DNA of 38,025 bases from an uncultured Gammaproteobacteria bacterium. GTDB lineage: Bacteria > Pseudomonadota > Gammaproteobacteria > DRJJ01. Numbering within the stretch: position 1 is the first letter of the stretch; each line of letters opens with the position of its first letter. The DNA lies in contig CAMYJU010000010.1 of NCBI GenBank assembly GCA_947258795.1, positions 1 to 38,025 of the forward strand, in the 5' to 3' direction. This document shows, piece by piece, positions 34,050-38,025 of the stretch. The notes beneath the pieces were generated by a model. The model had not been told where the DNA came from, made no database searches, and saw only the letters and a list, made by a program, of their open reading frames with translations. The translations under genes were made by a program, and so were the position numbers.

Positions 34050-35439
34050 GAAATCCGCCGGCAAGCCCCTGGATGAGACCACCGCCAGCCTGATCGACCG
34101 CGCGGGCGTGACCGAGTCCCTGCAACTGGCCCCGTCTACCGAGAGCGTGTGGATCGACGTGATCCGCAAGATGGACTCGGTGTATGCCGACCTGGTGCGC
34201 TACCAGGTCGAGCTGGAAGAAAAAAACACGGCACTGGAGCAGGCCGACCAGTTCATCAACAGTATACTGTCGGCGATGACCGATGTACTGATCGCCTGTG
34301 ATACCAAGGGCAGGATCCTGCAGATCAATGCCGCGCTGGAAAAACTGACCGGCAAACCGGCAGCGTCGTTTATCGATCAACCGATCGAACAGATGTTTGC
34401 CGTGGATTCGAAAATAAAAATGGAGGCCTGTCAGCAAATACCGGAAAACGAGTTCCTGATCGATTATGAGGTTAACATCCTGTGTGCGGATGGCTCGAGC
34501 ACCCCACTGGCGATGAACTGTTCATCACGCTATGACCATATGGGTACAATGGTCGGTATGGTATTGATCGGGCGCCCGGTCGGTGAACTGCGCCACGCCT
34601 ATGATGACCTGAATCGCGCGCATATCAAACTGCAGCAGACCCAGCAACAACTGGTGCATTCCGAAAAAATGGCATCGCTGGGCCGGTTGGTGGCCGGTGT
34701 TGCACATGAGTTGAACAACCCGATCAGTGTCGTGTTCGGCAATATGCATGCATTGCAACGCTACGGTAGCCGCATGACCGAATACCTGCACGAAGTGGAT
34801 GCGCATCATGTTAGCGCTGAACTGGCGCAATTGCGCAGTGAACTGAAAATCGACCGTATCATCGATGATATGCAACCACTGATCGAGGGTACACTGGAGG
34901 CCTCCGAACGCGTCAGTGATATCGTCCAGGACCTGCGCCGTTATTCCGGTGCACAGGCAGAAGGCATCAGTGAATTCGATCTTTCGGCGGTGATCATCAA
35001 GGCGGTCGAGTGGGTGACCCGAGCCAGCCGCATCAAACCGCAGGTCGAGTACGAACTGCCGCAACAATTGCTGATCGAGGGACGCAAGGGCCAGGTACAC
35101 CAGATCCTGGTCAACCTGGTACAGAATGCGCTGGATGCGATGCAGGATCAGGCCAGCCCGCAACTGAGCCTGCATTGTCAGACCAGCGGTGATCGTATCC
35201 GGGTCGAGGTTATCGACCAGGGCCCGGGCATTCCGGAAAGCGACCTGCCGCATATCTTTGATCCGTTCTTCACCAGCAAGCCGGTCGGTCAGGGCACCGG
35301 GCTCGGACTCTATATCAGTTATGGCCTGGCCAGCGATCTCGGTGGTGACCTGCACGCGGAAAACCTGGAGCAGGGCGGCGTGAAATTTACCCTGACGCTA
35401 CCCGTGTCAATGAACCAGAAATTATCGGGGACAGGCTGA
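34036..35439 (+). CDS. hoxJ: HoxJ/HupT-type PAS sensor histidine kinase
   Basis: This 467-residue soluble kinase has an N-terminal coiled segment (VRYQVELEEKNTALEQADQF), then a PAS domain about residues 73-190 (INSILSAMTDVLIACDTKGR onward). A linker helix precedes the H-box VAGVAHELNNPISVV with phospho-acceptor H224. The C-terminal ATPase domain has an N-box (HQILVNLVQNALDAMQD), DQGPGIPESDLPHIFDPFFT and GTGLGLYISYG. It lacks membrane segments, as in HoxJ/HupT, which receive the H2 signal by binding the cytosolic sensor hydrogenase. It overlaps hoxA by 14 bases and hoxB by one. Confidence 0.92.
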   Translation: MPTVKKSAGKPLDETTASLIDRAGVTESLQLAPSTESVWIDVIRKMDSVYADLVRYQVELEEKNTALEQADQFINSILSAMTDVLIACDTKGRILQINAALEKLTGKPAASFIDQPIEQMFAVDSKIKMEACQQIPENEFLIDYEVNILCADGSSTPLAMNCSSRYDHMGTMVGMVLIGRPVGELRHAYDDLNRAHIKLQQTQQQLVHSEKMASLGRLVAGVAHELNNPISVVFGNMHALQRYGSRMTEYLHEVDAHHVSAELAQLRSELKIDRIIDDMQPLIEGTLEASERVSDIVQDLRRYSGAQAEGISEFDLSAVIIKAVEWVTRASRIKPQVEYELPQQLLIEGRKGQVHQILVNLVQNALDAMQDQASPQLSLHCQTSGDRIRVEVIDQGPGIPESDLPHIFDPFFTSKPVGQGTGLGLYISYGLASDLGGDLHAENLEQGGVKFTLTLPVSMNQKLSGTG

Positions 35440-36455
35440 TGGCCCAGCACAGGGACAGTAAACTGAACCTGTTATGGCTGCAGTCCGGCGGTTGTGGTGG
35501 CTGCACGCTGTCGTTGCTCGGCGCCGAGTCACCGGACCTGTTGACCACATTCGACAGCGCGGGCATCAGGCTGTTATGGCACCCGAGTCTGAGCGAGCAA
35601 AGCGCATCCGGCCTGCATGAACTGTTGCAGCAGATTATTAATGGCGATATCCGACTCGATCTGTTTTGCCTCGAAGGTTCGGTCATCCAGGGTCCTGACG
35701 GCAGCGGCCTGTTCCACCGCCTTTCCGGTAGCGATCGCCCGATGCGTGACTGGATACATGATCTGTCAAAAGTCGCCCATTACTCGATCGCGATCGGCAG
35801 TTGCGCGGCATTCGGCGGTATCACATCAGGCGGCGGCAACCCGAGCGAGGCCTGTGGCCTGCAGTTTGAAAACAGCGTGCCTGGTGGCCTGCTGGGTGAA
35901 TCTTTCAATGCTATCGAAGGTCTGCCGGTGATCAACATCGCCGGTTGTCCGGTACATCCAAATTGGGTCACAGAGAGCTTGTTACAAATCGCGCACGGCG
36001 ATATGAACCGGCAGGAGCTGGATGAGTTCAACCGCCCACGCAGTTACACCGATCATCTGGTGCATCATGCCTGCCCACGTAATGAATTTTATGAATTCAA
36101 GGCCAGTGCGGCGAAGCCCTCCGATCTAGGCTGCCTGATGGAAAATATGGGCTGTCTCGGTACGCAGGCACATGCCGATTGCAATATCCGCCCGTGGAAT
36201 GGTGAAGGGTCCTGCATCCGCGGCGGCTATGCCTGTATCAACTGCACCCAGCCCGGATTCCAGGAACCCGACTACAGTTTTACCACAACGCAGAAGATTG
36301 CCGGCATCCCGGTCGGCCTACCGACCGATATGCCCAAGGCCTGGTTTATTGCACTGGCATCACTGTCCAAGGCGGCGACGCCGAAACGCCTGCGCGAAAA
36401 TGCACACGCCGACCATATCCTGGTTACCCCGGGCAACAGGGACAAGGATAAATGA
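35439..36455 (+). CDS. hoxB: H2-sensing (regulatory) hydrogenase small subunit, HoxB/HupU
   Basis: This 338-residue small subunit without a Tat signal is the hallmark of cytosolic sensor hydrogenases. It opens MAQHRDSKLNLLWLQSGGC, so the proximal motif is C-G-G-C with both cysteines present. Further ligands lie in IGSCAAFGG, NIAGCPVHPNW, DHLVHHACPR, DLGCLMENMGCLG, ADCNIRPWNG and CINCTQPGF. It forms the H2 sensor with HoxC and contacts the kinase HoxJ. Unlike the catalytic small subunit at 15147 it has a complete ligand set, a useful internal contrast. It overlaps hoxC by four bases. Confidence 0.93.
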   Translation: MAQHRDSKLNLLWLQSGGCGGCTLSLLGAESPDLLTTFDSAGIRLLWHPSLSEQSASGLHELLQQIINGDIRLDLFCLEGSVIQGPDGSGLFHRLSGSDRPMRDWIHDLSKVAHYSIAIGSCAAFGGITSGGGNPSEACGLQFENSVPGGLLGESFNAIEGLPVINIAGCPVHPNWVTESLLQIAHGDMNRQELDEFNRPRSYTDHLVHHACPRNEFYEFKASAAKPSDLGCLMENMGCLGTQAHADCNIRPWNGEGSCIRGGYACINCTQPGFQEPDYSFTTTQKIAGIPVGLPTDMPKAWFIALASLSKAATPKRLRENAHADHILVTPGNRDKDK

Positions 36456-37900
36456 GCCGTCGCATCATCGGTCCGTTCAATCGCGTTGAAGGTGATCTCG
36501 AGGTACAAATCGAGTTCAGCGACGCAAAGGTCAGCAAGGCCTGGGTGGTTTCACCGCTGTACCGTGGCTTTGAGCAGATGTTGCACGGCAAGGACCCGAT
36601 GGATGCACTGGTCTATGTCCCGCGTATCTGCGGGATCTGTTCGGTTGCACAATCTGTGGCCGCGGCCCGTGCGATTGCCCATGCCCAAGGCGTAGACATG
36701 CCAGCCAATGGTGAGCTGGCCACCAACCTGGTTCTGGCGACCGAGAATCTCGCGGACCATCTGACTCACTTCTACCTGTTCTTCATGCCGGACTTTGCCC
36801 GTGAAACCTATGCCAACGAAGACTGGTTTACAGATGCACAGCAACGCTTCAAGGCGGTGGAAGGCAGTGCGGCACGTGAGGTATTGCCGGCGCGCGCCGA
36901 GTTCATGCATCTGATGGGACTACTGGCCGGCAAGTGGCCACACAGCCTGGCCTTACAACCGGGCGGCACCAGCCGTTCACTGGAGACACAGGAAAAGGCC
37001 AGGATCAGCAGCATTCTGTACAGCTTCAGGCAGTTTCTGGAACAGGTGCTGTTCGGCGATATGCTCGAGAACGTGATCGCGCTGGACTCGGTCGCGGCAC
37101 TGGACGACTGGGTCACACAGGCGGCACCGGCGAGCAGCGACTTTCGGCATTTCCTGCATATCGCACAGGCGCTGGAGCTGCAATCACTCGGTCGCGGGAC
37201 CGACCGTTTCATGAGTTACGGCGTCTATGCACTCGAGGGCAAACCACTGTTTGCGGCCGGCACCTGGGACGGTGACGCCGGTGAACTCGACCAGGCCGTG
37301 ATACGCGAGGATATCAGTCATAGCTGGATGCACCACCAGGCCGAAGCCAAACACCCGTATGACGGTGTGACCCAGCCATCCGCCGATCAGGCTGACGCCT
37401 ATACCTGGTGCAAGGCACCGCGCCTGGATGGCCAGGTCATGGAGGTCGGTGCACTGGCACGCCAGGTGGTCAATGGCCACCCGTTGATACGCGACCTGGT
37501 GGCACAATCAGGCGGCAATGTACGCAACCGCGTCATTGCGAGACTGCTGGAGATTGCGCTGGTCGTCGTGGAAATGGAGCAATGGACCAGCCGGATCCGA
37601 CCGCGCGAACCGTTCTGTACCCATGCGGCCCTGCCGGATGAGGCACAGGGTTACGGCATGATCGAGGCGGCACGCGGCAGCCTGGGACACTGGATGCGCC
37701 TGAAGAAAGGCCGCATCCTGAACTATCAGATTATTGCGCCGACCACCTGGAACTTCTCACCGCGCGATGCCGGTGGCACGCCCGGTGCGCTGGAACAGGC
37801 CCTTATCGGTGCACCATTGCGTGATGGCGAGCAAGACCCCGTGTCTGTGCAGCACATCGTGCGCTCGTTTGATCCCTGCATGGTTTGTACGGTGCACTGA
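36452..37900 (+). CDS. hoxC: H2-sensing (regulatory) hydrogenase large subunit, HoxC/HupV
   Basis: This 482-residue large subunit carries [17 protein letters not shown] near residue 59 and ends directly with DPCMVCTVH. No C-terminal tail needs cutting, which is typical of HoxC/HupV proteins that mature without an endopeptidase. The four nickel cysteines are present. Compared with catalytic enzymes, the L1 motif has SVAQ in place of the T-x-H-A type, as in other sensors. Its role is to bind H2 and signal through HoxJ. Its stop overlaps the hypF start by one base. Confidence 0.93.
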   Translation: MSRRIIGPFNRVEGDLEVQIEFSDAKVSKAWVVSPLYRGFEQMLHGKDPMDALVYVPRICGICSVAQSVAAARAIAHAQGVDMPANGELATNLVLATENLADHLTHFYLFFMPDFARETYANEDWFTDAQQRFKAVEGSAAREVLPARAEFMHLMGLLAGKWPHSLALQPGGTSRSLETQEKARISSILYSFRQFLEQVLFGDMLENVIALDSVAALDDWVTQAAPASSDFRHFLHIAQALELQSLGRGTDRFMSYGVYALEGKPLFAAGTWDGDAGELDQAVIREDISHSWMHHQAEAKHPYDGVTQPSADQADAYTWCKAPRLDGQVMEVGALARQVVNGHPLIRDLVAQSGGNVRNRVIARLLEIALVVVEMEQWTSRIRPREPFCTHAALPDEAQGYGMIEAARGSLGHWMRLKKGRILNYQIIAPTTWNFSPRDAGGTPGALEQALIGAPLRDGEQDPVSVQHIVRSFDPCMVCTVH

Positions 37901-38025
37901 TGGTCGGCGAAAGCATCCGCGTTACCGGGATTGTACAGGGTGTCGGCTTTCGCCCGACGGTATGGCGCCTGGCCAGAGACTGCGGCATCGTCGGGCGAGT
38001 CTGGAACGACACCGAAGGTGTATTG
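37900..38025 (+). CDS. hypF: Carbamoyltransferase HypF, N-terminal part (cut by window end)
   Basis: The 42 codons visible give [20 protein letters not shown] near residue 8, the acylphosphatase motif that opens HypF, followed by [14 protein letters not shown]. HypF converts carbamoyl phosphate into the cyanide precursor passed to HypE. The ATG overlaps the hoxC stop. The gene continues beyond 38025 and completes the hypABCDEF set. Confidence 0.93.
   Translation, partial: MVGESIRVTGIVQGVGFRPTVWRLARDCGIVGRVWNDTEGVL

Noticed and set aside
1-38025. CRISPR arrays, tRNA or rRNA genes
   Set aside because: I saw no regularly spaced repeats and no tRNA- or rRNA-like sequence on reading. This was by eye, without a covariance search.

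Overview
The window looks like chromosomal DNA of a gammaproteobacterium, probably a chemolithotroph able to oxidise hydrogen and perhaps sulfur compounds. This rests on a complete [NiFe]-hydrogenase locus, Tat-type signals, sigma-54 promoter motifs, a TauE/SafE exporter and an SLC13 anion carrier. The taxonomic call is inference from gene style only. Base composition differs between blocks. The left end, the GGDEF/EAL gene and the GIY-YIG remnant region are visibly more AT-rich than the hydrogenase genes.

Left part (1-14713): two small AT-rich genes (a Cys-rich conserved protein and an isoprenylcysteine-methyltransferase-like membrane protein). A minus-strand operon follows, with a tripartite tricarboxylate transporter (tctC, tctB, tctA) and a DUF3604/PHP-type metallohydrolase. 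Divergent from it lie a signal-less periplasmic-binding-protein-fold gene and a TauE/SafE permease. Next come a truncated GIY-YIG (DUF123) gene, a CBS-domain protein overlapping an SLC13/DASS transporter, a small secreted protein and a chromate-transporter-family gene.

Hydrogenase block A (15147-22299): one operon with small subunit (hybO-like, Tat signal), FeS subunit (hybA-like), NrfD-type membrane subunit (hybB-like), large subunit (hybC-like), maturation protease, a HupF/HypC-type chaperone, HybE and a nickel-permease-like protein. It reads as a group 1c, quinone-coupled uptake hydrogenase. A sigma-54 promoter match lies 53-69 bases before its first codon.

Between the blocks (22300-26000): a PAS-PAS-GGDEF-EAL protein, a small secreted protein and a broken GIY-YIG gene bounded by inverted repeats.

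Hydrogenase block B (26092 to the end): hupK, hypA, hypB, hypC, hypD, hypE, hypX, a sigma-54 activator (hoxA/hupR type), a PAS histidine kinase (hoxJ/hupT type), the two subunits of a cytosolic H2-sensing hydrogenase (hoxB, hoxC) and the start of hypF. Most genes overlap or are almost touching. A near-perfect sigma-54 promoter match precedes hupK. The simplest reading is one self-contained circuit: HoxBC senses H2 and signals through HoxJ and HoxA, HoxA with sigma-54 drives both operons, and the Hyp/HypX proteins build the enzyme, with HypX supplying CO under oxic conditions.

The most unusual observation is in the catalytic small subunit. The second cysteine of the proximal-cluster motif (C-T-G-C in the family) is a proline, while all other cluster ligands are intact. 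The sensor small subunit in the same locus keeps its motif. The pairing of a Hyb-type enzyme with a HoxBC sensor and HypX, better known beside oxygen-tolerant membrane hydrogenases, is also notable.
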